Source: Desulfobacteraceae bacterium
Lineage (GTDB): Bacteria; Desulfobacterota; Desulfobacteria; Desulfobacterales; SG8-13
Assembly (NCBI GenBank): GCA_029287875.1
Contig: JARFQH010000136.1
Span: 1 to 7,607, forward strand
Length of the DNA stretch: 7,607 bases
Direction of reading: 5' to 3'
The notes under the pieces: model-generated
What the model was told of the DNA's origin: nothing
Databases searched by the model: none
Seen by the model: the letters and a program-made list of their open reading frames with translations, nothing else
Shown here: positions 1 through 6,225 of the stretch, piece after piece
Layout: every line of letters begins with the position of its first letter
How positions within the stretch are numbered: position 1 is the first letter of the stretch
Program-made: the position numbers and the translations under genes

Positions 1-120
1 GGAGGTGTGGCACTCGATGGCCTGCTGAAAGGTCCAGGCGCATTCTTTGACCTTTTCCGCATGCTCCTGCAGGCCGACAAAGGGCGATGTCATAAACATG
101 GAAAGAAACGGTATTCGCAT
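1..120 (-). CDS. DUF47 family phosphate transport regulator (PhoU-like), N-terminal fragment
   Basis: This is the first 40 codons of a gene whose remainder lies beyond base 1. The translation starts MRIPFLSMFMTSPF and continues with LQEHAEKVKECAW and FQQAIECHTS. This is the typical opening of the DUF47 (TIGR00153-like) proteins, which are all-helical relatives of PhoU encoded beside Pit transporters and thought to modulate them. The ATG at 118-120 is supported by a strong ribosome site (AGAGGAGG, 129-136) eight bases upstream. That site overlaps the pit stop codon at 135-137, so the gene is almost certainly the downstream member of a pit-DUF47 operon and may be translationally coupled to it. 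Family assignment rests on the N-terminus only; start and strand are secure. Function is inferred from the family and from the neighbour. Confidence 0.85.
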   Translation of the reverse strand, partial: MRIPFLSMFMTSPFVGLQEHAEKVKECAWTFQQAIECHTS

Positions 121-128
121 GACCTTGG

Positions 129-136
129 CCTCCTCT
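129..136 (-). promoter_or_regulatory. Ribosome binding site of the DUF47 gene, overlapping the pit stop
   Basis: On the minus strand AGAGGAGG sits eight bases before the ATG at 118-120, and its first two bases lie in the TAG stop codon of pit (135-137). The overlap suggests that ribosomes finishing pit re-initiate on the DUF47 gene. Confidence 0.7.
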
Positions 137-1364
137 ATAAAAAATATTCCAGGACCTTGAAGATGACGATGCTGGTGAGGGCTGCCGCCGGGACGGTCAG
201 GACCCAGTAAATGATGATTTGAAATATGATGCGAAAATTGACCGCCTCGAGTCCGCGGGCCAGGCCGACACCCATGACGCCCCCAACGGCCGCGTGCGTC
301 GTGGAGACCGGCAACCCCAATTTGGAAGCAATCAGCACCGTGGTGGCGGCCGCGAAATCGACCGAAAACCCGCGGGTGTTGGTCAGCGTGGTGATCTTGC
401 TGCCGATGGTCTCCATCACGCGGTGACCGGCCATTCCAATCCCGCAGGCAATACCGACACCACCGAATAGAAGCAGAAATGTCGGCACCGGCACCTTGGC
501 CCCGACCCCGCCGGTCTTGACCAGAAAGTAGATCACCGCCAGGGGGCCGATGGCATTGGCCACATCATTTGCTCCTTGGGCCAAAGCGACATAACAGGAG
601 GTGCCGATCTGTATGCGCCTGAAGACCTCTTCCTCACCGCCATTTTGCCCGAGTCCACTTAAAAAATGAATCAGAAGCCTTTTACCCGCATACCCCAGCA
701 GACCGGACGATGCCAAGGCAATCAGCAACGCACTGGGCGTTTCGATCGATAGTGAGCTGCCAAGCGGTGTCTTGAACAAGAACGAGAGCACCACAACGAA
801 AACGGCCAGGCCGATGAACCAGGGCGAAAGCCGCAGGGCCTGTTGAAACGGGTCTTTCTTGGAGAGGATCAGGTTGACGATGACCTTGAACGTGGTATAG
901 CCAATCATCAGGCTGAAGACGGGGGAAATGACCCAGCTCAACACGACCGCCCCGAGCTTGCCCCATTGGATCACCGAAAACCCGCCCGCTACGATACCAA
1001 AACCGATCATCGCGCCGACAATCGAGTGGGTCGTCGAAACCGGAAGGGATCGCCAGGTGGCAAAAGAAACCCACAGTGCAGCTGCCAGCAAAGCGGAAAG
1101 TGCGCCCAGCATCGCCAGGTGGGGATCGGACATGACTGTGGTCGCAACGATTCCCTTGCGTATGGTGTCGGTGACGTGCGATCCGATGAACACCGCACCG
1201 ACGACGTTGAGAATCCCGGCGATAAAAATGGCCTGCCGAATCGTGATCGCCTTGGCCCCCACGGCGGATGCCATTGAATTAGCGACGTCGTTGGCCCCGA
1301 TGTTCCAGGCCATGTAGAAACCGAATACGTAACCAATGATCAGGACGGTGTATTCAGGAGTCAT
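135..1364 (-). CDS. pit: Inorganic phosphate transporter, PiT family
   Basis: A 409-residue integral membrane protein of the PiT family, which imports inorganic phosphate (as a metal-phosphate complex or with a cation) across the inner membrane. The family's duplicated architecture is plain. GANDVANS occurs at residues 23-30 and GANDVANA at 264-271, and each repeat also carries an STTH motif (110-113 and 354-357) followed by a glycine-rich helix. About ten hydrophobic segments are visible. A hydrophilic loop around residues 228-252 (rich in E, R and G) separates the two halves. Length is within the usual bacterial range. The ATG at 1362-1364 begins MTPEYTVLIIG, just before the first helix, but no strong ribosome site precedes it. 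A DUF47 gene follows after 14 bases. Possible PhoB-type repeats lie 115-165 bases upstream of the start. The family call is firm; ion coupling cannot be read from sequence. Confidence 0.95.
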   Translation of the reverse strand: MTPEYTVLIIGYVFGFYMAWNIGANDVANSMASAVGAKAITIRQAIFIAGILNVVGAVFIGSHVTDTIRKGIVATTVMSDPHLAMLGALSALLAAALWVSFATWRSLPVSTTHSIVGAMIGFGIVAGGFSVIQWGKLGAVVLSWVISPVFSLMIGYTTFKVIVNLILSKKDPFQQALRLSPWFIGLAVFVVVLSFLFKTPLGSSLSIETPSALLIALASSGLLGYAGKRLLIHFLSGLGQNGGEEEVFRRIQIGTSCYVALAQGANDVANAIGPLAVIYFLVKTGGVGAKVPVPTFLLLFGGVGIACGIGMAGHRVMETIGSKITTLTNTRGFSVDFAAATTVLIASKLGLPVSTTHAAVGGVMGVGLARGLEAVNFRIIFQIIIYWVLTVPAAALTSIVIFKVLEYFL

Positions 1365-1686
1365 TTTTCAGCAACAACTCAGGCGGTTGACTGTGTATGC
1401 GTACAAACTCGGTCGTATGGCCGGGAGTGGAAAAAAATCATTTTCAATATTGGAATGCCGAACTCAGGCCTGATTCAAATCCGTCAACCCTGCCGTTTAC
1501 ATCCGTCAATCGTTAGGATTTTGTTAGGAAAGGCTGGCGACCATTAACACGGTCAAAGCGCTAAATCAACGGATAAATCAGGAAAGACGGGCAGGATAAA
1601 GACTGGACACTAATCAACGGCCGCCGGGTCAAGCGGTTATTCGCCTAACGGGCTAAAGGGACAACCGGCTCAACGGGCTAAACCGG
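1365..1686. other. 322-base gap between phoR and pit
   Basis: I see no credible gene here on either strand. On the pit side the gap holds a cluster of direct repeats (1479-1529) that looks like a PhoB binding region, and a 10-base perfect palindrome, TCAGGCCTGA, at 1464-1473. At the phoR end it holds a degenerate 9-base tandem repeat (1647-1689). I could not find a convincing -35/-10 pair for pit, nor a GC hairpin with a T-run that would terminate phoR transcription. Read-through from phoBR into pit is therefore not excluded. Confidence 0.6.
1479..1529 (-). promoter_or_regulatory. Pho-box-like direct repeats upstream of pit
   Basis: Read on the plus strand, ATCCGTCAA occurs at 1479-1487 and again at 1501-1509, exactly 22 bases apart. 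GTTAGGA occurs at 1512-1518 and 1523-1529, exactly 11 bases apart. On the strand of pit this is TCCTAAC-N4-TCCTAAC followed by two TTGACGGAT copies. PhoB binds as a tandem dimer to 11-base direct repeats, so the period fits. The CTAAC core also matches the repeats in front of phoB (4210-4249). The array lies about 115-165 bases before the pit start. The repeats are seen directly; PhoB as the binding protein is inferred. Confidence 0.5.
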
Positions 1687-1689
1687 CTA
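1647..1689. repeat. Degenerate 9-base tandem repeat (AACCGGCTA) running into the phoR stop
   Basis: Three contiguous copies on the plus strand are AACCGGCTC (1663-1671), AACGGGCTA (1672-1680) and AACCGGCTA (1681-1689). A further copy, AACGGGCTA (1647-1655), is separated from them by seven bases. The last copy contains the phoR stop codon (1687-1689, TAG on the minus strand). No hairpin with a T-run is associated with it, so it does not look like a standard terminator. Confidence 0.6.
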
Positions 1690-3465
1690 ACCAACAAGAG
1701 GCAAATGAACCGTGAAGGTACTCCCCTGCCCCAGCGAACTTTCGACGGTGATGTGGCCGCCATGGGCTTGAACGATGTGTTTGGCGATGGCCAGACCGAG
1801 CCCGGTGCCGCCGAGCTTGCGGCTGCGGGCTTTGTCCACCCGGTAGAACCTCTCGAATAGCCGCGGCAGGTGCTTGTTCGGTATGCCGGACCCCTGGTCG
1901 GCAAATTTTATGGTGACCTCGCGCTTCTTTTGGGCGGCAGAGATCCGGACCTGGCTGCCGTCGTCACTGTATTTGACGGCATTGTCGATCAGATTGACAA
2001 ACGCCTGCTCCAGCAGATTGGCGTCCAGGTTGGCGCTAAGGTCCTCCGCGGCGTCGACGCTGATGGTAATGTCCCTGGCGGCCGCCTTGGGCTGACAGAC
2101 CTGGATCGCGGTCTGAATGACATCTTTGATTTTCCCTATGCTCAGGCGCACCTCTTCTATTCCGTTTTCCTGCTCCATGCGCGAAAGCGCCAGCAGATCC
2201 TCGAGAATGGCGCCGAGCCGGTTGACGTGTTTGAGGACGATTCCCAGAAAGCGTTCCTGTTCGGCCTTGTCTTCGACCGTTCCCTGCTGGAGGGTTTCGA
2301 CGAACCCTTTGATGGCCGTCAGGGGGGTCTTGATCTCGTGGGACACATTGGCCACAAAATCTCTTCTGACGTTCTCGAGATGGCGCAGCTGGGTCACATC
2401 GTTCATGACCAGCAGCGCACCGATTTGGACGCTGCTTGAGTCATAGAGCGGCGAGCTGTGAATGTTGAGCGTGCGCTCTTCGGCACGGTAGAGGATGAAA
2501 TCGTCCGAGATGGCTTCCGAAGTGGTCAGCACCCGCGTGACGAAGCGCTGAATCGCAAGGTTGCGGACGACCTCCTGGATGTTGCGGCCCTGCACCTTGG
2601 CCGGGTCACAGTCGAACATCCGGCCGGCCGCCGGATTCATGTTGATGATGCGCTCATTGCGATCAACGGCGATCACGCCTTCGAGCATGCTGGACAAAAC
2701 CGCCTCGAGTTCGTTGCGCTGCTGGAAAACGGTCTTTATCCGTTCGTCCAGCTGTGCCGCCATGCGGTTGAGGGTTTCGGTGAGACCGGCCATCTCTTCT
2801 GTGTCCGGCGACGGCAAGCGGTGGGTCAGGTCGCCATCGGCAAAATGGGCCGCGCCGCGCTTGATTTCCTCGATGGGTTGACTGATGCGACGGGCAACCG
2901 CCAGACTCACGAGAGCTGCCAGAACCGCGATCACCAAACCACCGAAAGCGATTTTCAGCCGCACCGATGCCAGGGCCTCGTCCAGGGAGGTCAGCGAAAC
3001 GGCCGCCCGGATAACCGCCTGCACATGCTCGTCATTTTTCACCGGGACGGCGACATACATCATTTTCTGATGGAGGGTATTGCTGAAACGGATCGACTTT
3101 CCCGGAACACCCCTCTGGGCAGGTGCCACCTCTTCCCGGTCGGCATGGTTGTCCATGAACCGCGGCGTTTCCCTGGAATCGCCGATGACCGTTCCGTCCG
3201 GCAAAATGACGGTAATCCGCGTAGCCGAAAGCTGACCGGCTTCCTTGCAGATGGCATCGACGAGCTCCGGTTCCAGCGGGCTAAGCAGATTCGAAATTTG
3301 ATCTTTTAAAAGATAGGCACGGGCTTCGAGGACATTTTCGGTTTGATCCAGGTAGAAACGTCCCAGTTCGCTGGAGGCATACCAGGTAACGGCAATCAGG
3401 GATCCAACGATAATCAGCAGGTAGGAAGGGTAGAGCTGCCATATCAGGCGCCTGTTTTTCTTCAT
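1687..3465 (-). CDS. phoR: Phosphate regulon sensor histidine kinase PhoR
   Basis: A 592-residue inner-membrane sensor kinase, expected to phosphorylate PhoB when phosphate is scarce. Domain order as read: transmembrane helix about 11-31; extracytoplasmic sensor region about 32-170; second helix about 172-191; HAMP linker about 192-245; PAS domain about 252-360; HisKA domain with the H-box VSHEIKTPL (phospho-acceptor His376); HATPase domain with N-box NLIDNAVKYS (491-500), G1 box DQGSGI (523-528), F-box LFERFYR (536-542) and G2 box GGTGLGLAI (552-560). All catalytic boxes are intact. The ATG (3463-3465) overlaps the phoB TGA as ATGA and is preceded by GGGAGAG, so the two genes are translationally coupled. 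The roughly 140-residue outer region resembles Bacillus-type PhoR more than E. coli PhoR, which lacks a large periplasmic domain. The name rests on domain order plus the phoB and pit context. Confidence 0.92.
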   Translation of the reverse strand: MKKNRRLIWQLYPSYLLIIVGSLIAVTWYASSELGRFYLDQTENVLEARAYLLKDQISNLLSPLEPELVDAICKEAGQLSATRITVILPDGTVIGDSRETPRFMDNHADREEVAPAQRGVPGKSIRFSNTLHQKMMYVAVPVKNDEHVQAVIRAAVSLTSLDEALASVRLKIAFGGLVIAVLAALVSLAVARRISQPIEEIKRGAAHFADGDLTHRLPSPDTEEMAGLTETLNRMAAQLDERIKTVFQQRNELEAVLSSMLEGVIAVDRNERIINMNPAAGRMFDCDPAKVQGRNIQEVVRNLAIQRFVTRVLTTSEAISDDFILYRAEERTLNIHSSPLYDSSSVQIGALLVMNDVTQLRHLENVRRDFVANVSHEIKTPLTAIKGFVETLQQGTVEDKAEQERFLGIVLKHVNRLGAILEDLLALSRMEQENGIEEVRLSIGKIKDVIQTAIQVCQPKAAARDITISVDAAEDLSANLDANLLEQAFVNLIDNAVKYSDDGSQVRISAAQKKREVTIKFADQGSGIPNKHLPRLFERFYRVDKARSRKLGGTGLGLAIAKHIVQAHGGHITVESSLGQGSTFTVHLPLVG

Positions 3466-4154
3466 AAACTCTCCCGAAAACGATAGCCGACCCCCCGAAC
3501 CGTCTCGATGTATTTACCGTGGTCTCCGAGTTTCTTCCGCAGACCCACGATTTGAACATCCACACTCCGGTCGGTTACCGGATAATCGTCCCCGCGTACC
3601 GCATCCACGATTTGGGTGCGCGTGAAGACCCATCCGGGCCGGCGGGCTAAATTGAAGAGAACCTGAAATTCAGTGTAGGTCAACTCGATCGGCCGACCGC
3701 CGACAATGACGCCGCGCGTACCAGAGTTGATTTCGAAATCGTGTATCTTGATCACCGTCTTTTCGTCAATCGGTTCGGTTGTTTTACGGCGCAAAACGGC
3801 ACGGACCCTTGCAATCAATATCCGAGGGCTGAAAGGCTTGGTAATATAATCGTCGGCGCCGAGCTCGAGGCCGGCGACGATGTCGGGTTCCTCACCCTTG
3901 GCCGTCAGCATCACGATCGGCACGCTGCGGGTTTTGGGGTTGTCCCGAAGCTTGCGCGTCACTTCGAGGCCATCGATACCTGGCAGCATCAGATCGAGGA
4001 TGATCAGATCGAAGGTATCCGACCGGACCTTTTTCAGAGCATCTTCACCGGTCAACGAAGAGTCGATCCTGTAACCGTCCTTGCTGAGGTTGAAGCGCAC
4101 CAGTTCGATGATATCTTCCTCATCGTCGACGACGAGTATTTTCTCTTTTGCCAT
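3462..4154 (-). CDS. phoB: Phosphate regulon response regulator PhoB (OmpR/PhoB class)
   Basis: A 230-residue two-component transcription factor. The receiver domain spans residues 1-120, with acidic pocket DDEED at 10-14, phospho-acceptor Asp54 in LILDLMLPG-like context, Thr84 and Lys106 (ITKPFSP). A short linker leads to an OmpR-type winged helix at about 135-228. It shows the typical LTYTEFQVLFNLA start of the DNA-binding domain, the RSVDVQIVGLRKKLG recognition helix region and the terminal VRGVGYRF hairpin. Phosphorylated PhoB-type proteins bind 11-base direct repeats to activate phosphate-starvation genes. The start ATG (4152-4154) gives the standard MAKEKILVVDDEED opening; the upstream ribosome site is only moderate. 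The stop overlaps the phoR start by 4 bases. Direct repeats at 4210-4249 suggest autoregulation. PhoB identity rather than another OmpR-class regulator follows from the phoR and pit neighbours. Confidence 0.93.
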   Translation of the reverse strand: MAKEKILVVDDEEDIIELVRFNLSKDGYRIDSSLTGEDALKKVRSDTFDLIILDLMLPGIDGLEVTRKLRDNPKTRSVPIVMLTAKGEEPDIVAGLELGADDYITKPFSPRILIARVRAVLRRKTTEPIDEKTVIKIHDFEINSGTRGVIVGGRPIELTYTEFQVLFNLARRPGWVFTRTQIVDAVRGDDYPVTDRSVDVQIVGLRKKLGDHGKYIETVRGVGYRFRESL

Positions 4155-4209
4155 TTGGATCCGTTTCTCTTTTTATGAATGTCAAAGGTGGAGATTTTGC
4201 TTATGCGAT

Positions 4210-4249
4210 TTACCGTAACAATGTTAACAAATCATTAGCGCAGTGTTAG
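4210..4249 (-). promoter_or_regulatory. Pho-box-like array of four 11-base repeats upstream of phoB
   Basis: On the minus strand, reading toward phoB, the elements CTAACAC (4243-4249), CTAATGA (4232-4238), TTAACAT (4221-4227) and ACGGTAA (4210-4216) begin exactly 11 bases apart. This is the helical-turn period of PhoB boxes, and the (C/T)TAA(C/T) core is shared with the repeats in front of pit. The array ends about 55 bases before the phoB start. That is suitable for an activator site next to a promoter, although no clear -10 could be chosen. The repeats are observed; autoregulation by PhoB is inferred. Confidence 0.55.
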
Positions 4250-4307
4250 ATTCGTATTGGCAAGGAAAATTTTATTATAATATTTCATCATGTTATCGCC
4301 ATTCAGA

Positions 4308-5984
4308 TCATTCTATCGGTGTCGGTTCGCTGACCGCCTGCACCTCCGGCAGCCGGCGACGGCAGGCGAGGGCGAAGTCTTCCGGATAGTGACCATTTAC
4401 CCAGCGCATTTGAGCTTCGCTGAAGGCCCCCGGCGATTCAGGCAAACGGGGCAGAAACGCGTAGAACAATCGCTGATCGTCATCGTCGTTGTCGAACCGT
4501 TTGGCGTATTCGATAACGGTGATCATCCTGGCCCCTAATGCGGTCAAAATTTTCATGGTGATCAGGACAGCGCGATCCAGGCTTGCGCGGGTTCGGCTGT
4601 CGGTTTCGAGAATGTTGCCGACCGGTGCCAGGGTCATCAGCTGCAGTTCCCACTGGGAGGTCTGCGCCTTGGGCACAAAGACCATCACCCGCTCGTCTTC
4701 GTAGACCACCAGGCTGTTTTCCCGCTCATTCTGACCATCCATTCGCCGGTTCGTGCGGATGGCCGCGATATAGGTCTCGAAAAACGGCCTGCCGGTCGAC
4801 TGCCGGTACTGCCGCGCAAAATCTCGGATCAAGTCTCCGCAGCAATAGGCTTCGAGAGAATCGGCCGCCGGCTGTTTACCGTTTTCGGCGGAAACCGCAG
4901 CGGGAACCAGCGCGTACTGCTGATGGATCTGCTGGTGGGAGGCGTGTAGCCGGTAGCGGCTGGGAGAAAAGTCGAACCCGAAATTCCATCCCCAAAGTGT
5001 GCAGACAAATTTCAGTCGTGCAGCCGCATCACCGCTCCGAAGTGTGTCGCGGATCTCACGGCGCAAGGCTTCCAGGGTCTCCGGCGACAACGGCCCGCGA
5101 TCCGAAGGAAGCTTCAGTCCGAGGTCCCGGGCCACACGAACGTATGTCCGTTGGTAATACAGGTGCCGCATGCCCGACACATCGGCCAGGGAAAGATCTT
5201 CAATCCGGTAGCGGACGGCGTCATTGGCCATATTTGCAGCGTAGTGTCCCCAGGGAATGTAGCTGTTGCGCCGCAGATACTCGAATACATGGCTGCCGCT
5301 GCCGGCATCGTGCCAGTCGGCCGTGATTTCGCTGCCGCCCTGGGCACCGGGTCGAAGCACCATGGCCTCTTTGTAATCGTCCGGCATCCAGGCGTTGTTG
5401 GCCAACGCATCGAACACCAGGGGGTTTCTGATCATCGCTTGTGGCGGTGCGTCTCCGTCGGCCGCATAGATCATCCCCACCGGTCGCCCGGTTGCCGGAT
5501 CATGAACGAAGTCGCAGCACTGCTCTGCCAGTCGCATCAGATCCTCCGGATCGGTGGAGGTGGTGGCCAAGGCCAACTGCAGAGGCTCCGGCAGCGTTTT
5601 AAAAATTCGGTCGAGCCGGTTGAGAGGGAATACGCCGGCCTCATCACCCGACCATTGCCGCAATACTTCGGTAAATGACCAGGGCTGCGGTTCCGGCAGC
5701 TTTAGCGCAGCCGGGTCGCGGGCTATTACATCGGCCCAGGCCTTGAGGATGTATGTGGTGCCTCTGAAAGGAAACGGGTTGGGGATCTCAAAAATCAACT
5801 CGGCTCCCTTTTCTTGGATCTCGCCTGCGGGGAAGTTGGCATTATTGTAAACTGGCCGGCCGTCTCTGAATTCGCCAAGCAAACCGATGTGATCGCTCTG
5901 CCGCAGATTAGCCACCCGAAAATGCGGTTTGTGAACGCCGTAAACGAATTGTCCGGAGGGCGCAACACAGGTCCTAGCGCTCAT
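4308..5984 (-). CDS. Uncharacterised protein with a C-terminal GalT/HIT-like region
   Basis: A 558-residue soluble protein, with no signal peptide or membrane helix seen, that I do not recognise as a named family. The ATG (5982-5984) is supported by AGAGGAGA nine bases upstream. The N-terminal third contains FRVANLRQSDHIG and an aromatic stretch FEIPNPFPFRGTTYI (65-79). The middle contains PWGHYAANMANDAVRYR (244-260). From about residue 330 it resembles the GalT/Apa branch of the HIT superfamily. The segment YRLHASHQQIHQQYALVP (344-361) has a QIHQQ that could correspond to HxHxQ, with His354 as the nucleophile candidate. It is followed by VVYEDERVMVFVPKA and WELQLMTL (426-452), like the 'vPfa..pfElhl' strand pair of GalT. 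If real, it would act on a nucleotide or sugar phosphate. The first His of the motif is Gln, so activity is uncertain. It stands alone, divergent from the SatD gene and 153 bases upstream of phoB. Confidence 0.8.
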   Translation of the reverse strand: MSARTCVAPSGQFVYGVHKPHFRVANLRQSDHIGLLGEFRDGRPVYNNANFPAGEIQEKGAELIFEIPNPFPFRGTTYILKAWADVIARDPAALKLPEPQPWSFTEVLRQWSGDEAGVFPLNRLDRIFKTLPEPLQLALATTSTDPEDLMRLAEQCCDFVHDPATGRPVGMIYAADGDAPPQAMIRNPLVFDALANNAWMPDDYKEAMVLRPGAQGGSEITADWHDAGSGSHVFEYLRRNSYIPWGHYAANMANDAVRYRIEDLSLADVSGMRHLYYQRTYVRVARDLGLKLPSDRGPLSPETLEALRREIRDTLRSGDAAARLKFVCTLWGWNFGFDFSPSRYRLHASHQQIHQQYALVPAAVSAENGKQPAADSLEAYCCGDLIRDFARQYRQSTGRPFFETYIAAIRTNRRMDGQNERENSLVVYEDERVMVFVPKAQTSQWELQLMTLAPVGNILETDSRTRASLDRAVLITMKILTALGARMITVIEYAKRFDNDDDDQRLFYAFLPRLPESPGAFSEAQMRWVNGHYPEDFALACRRRLPEVQAVSEPTPIE

Positions 5985-6113
5985 GAATAACGTCTCCTCT
6001 CACCAACTGTCCAAGGGCTCGCTCAAAAATAACTTACCATTAATGAAATTTTTCATAAAAACAAGTATATTTGCCGGAATTGCGCAAAATGGCCGTTGTA
6101 AACCAAAACAGAT

Positions 6114-6149
6114 TACAAGCTTTAAAACTTGTACTTAATCCATACAAGT
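6114..6149 (+). promoter_or_regulatory. Operator-like inverted repeats upstream of the SatD gene
   Basis: Three alternating half-sites are visible: TACAAG (6114-6119), CTTGTA (6128-6133) and TACAAG (6143-6148), with 8- and 9-base spacers. The first pair forms a 20-base palindrome (6114-6133) with one mismatched pair. The second pair has exact 7-base arms, ACTTGTA and TACAAGT (6127-6133 and 6143-6149). Related half-sites occur at 6061-6066 (ACAAGT) and 6095-6100 (GTTGTA), toward the divergent gene. The cluster overlaps a plausible promoter for the SatD gene, which suits a repressor site. The same layout recurs before the following gene (6941-6975). Confidence 0.55.
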
Positions 6150-6157
6150 GATATGAA
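6129..6157 (+). promoter_or_regulatory. Putative sigma-70-type promoter of the SatD gene
   Basis: A -35-like TTGTAC (6129-6134) and a -10-like TATGAA (6152-6157) are separated by 17 bases, each matching four of six consensus positions. The -35 falls in one operator half-site and the spacer holds another, so a bound protein would block RNA polymerase. Transcription would start near 6164, ahead of the ribosome site at 6200-6205. Confidence 0.35.
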
Positions 6158-6199
6158 TTGTGGCGTTTGGCGTTTCACACCGTCTCGAATCGTACGATC

Positions 6200-6205
6200 G
6201 GAGGG
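6200..6205 (+). promoter_or_regulatory. Ribosome binding site bearing on the SatD start choice
   Basis: GGAGGG lies 11 bases before a GTG at 6217 and 20 bases before the ATG at 6226. It lies inside the longer reading frame that opens with GTG at 6160, which argues against that far-upstream start. The ATG has only a weak GGA (6219-6221) close by, so GTG 6217 remains a real alternative start, adding three residues. Confidence 0.45.
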
Positions 6206-6225
6206 ACCATTATCCTGTGGAAATA

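Noticed and set aside
7..210. Plus-strand open frame of 67 codons starting with GTG
   Set aside because: It crosses the end of pit, the operon junction and the start of DUF47, all well supported on the other strand.
2458..3309. Long open frame of 283 codons on the plus strand, opposite phoR
   Set aside because: It is wholly antisense to intact kinase coding sequence, its translation shows no known motif, and such shadows are expected in GC-rich genes.
4180..4190. Minus-strand TTTGACAT as a -35 for phoB
   Set aside because: There is no -10-like hexamer 16-18 bases downstream, and a transcript from it would begin at or past the start codon.
4583..5326. Open frame of 247 codons on the plus strand opposite the 558-residue gene
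   Set aside because: The translation is Arg/Pro/Ser-rich and low in hydrophobic pattern, typical of an antisense shadow; the minus-strand frame is longer and has a good ribosome site.
6043..6056. Palindrome ATGAAATTTTTCAT upstream of the 558-residue gene
   Set aside because: Six-base arms in a very AT-rich stretch are easily found by chance, and no second copy was seen.
6064..6069. Minus-strand TATACT as a -10 for the divergent 558-residue gene
   Set aside because: No acceptable -35 at 16-18 bases and no extended -10, so it was not listed as a promoter.
6160..6225. N-terminal extension of the SatD protein from GTG 6160
   Set aside because: It starts about where the predicted transcript would begin, has no ribosome site, and the added residues precede the conserved family start.
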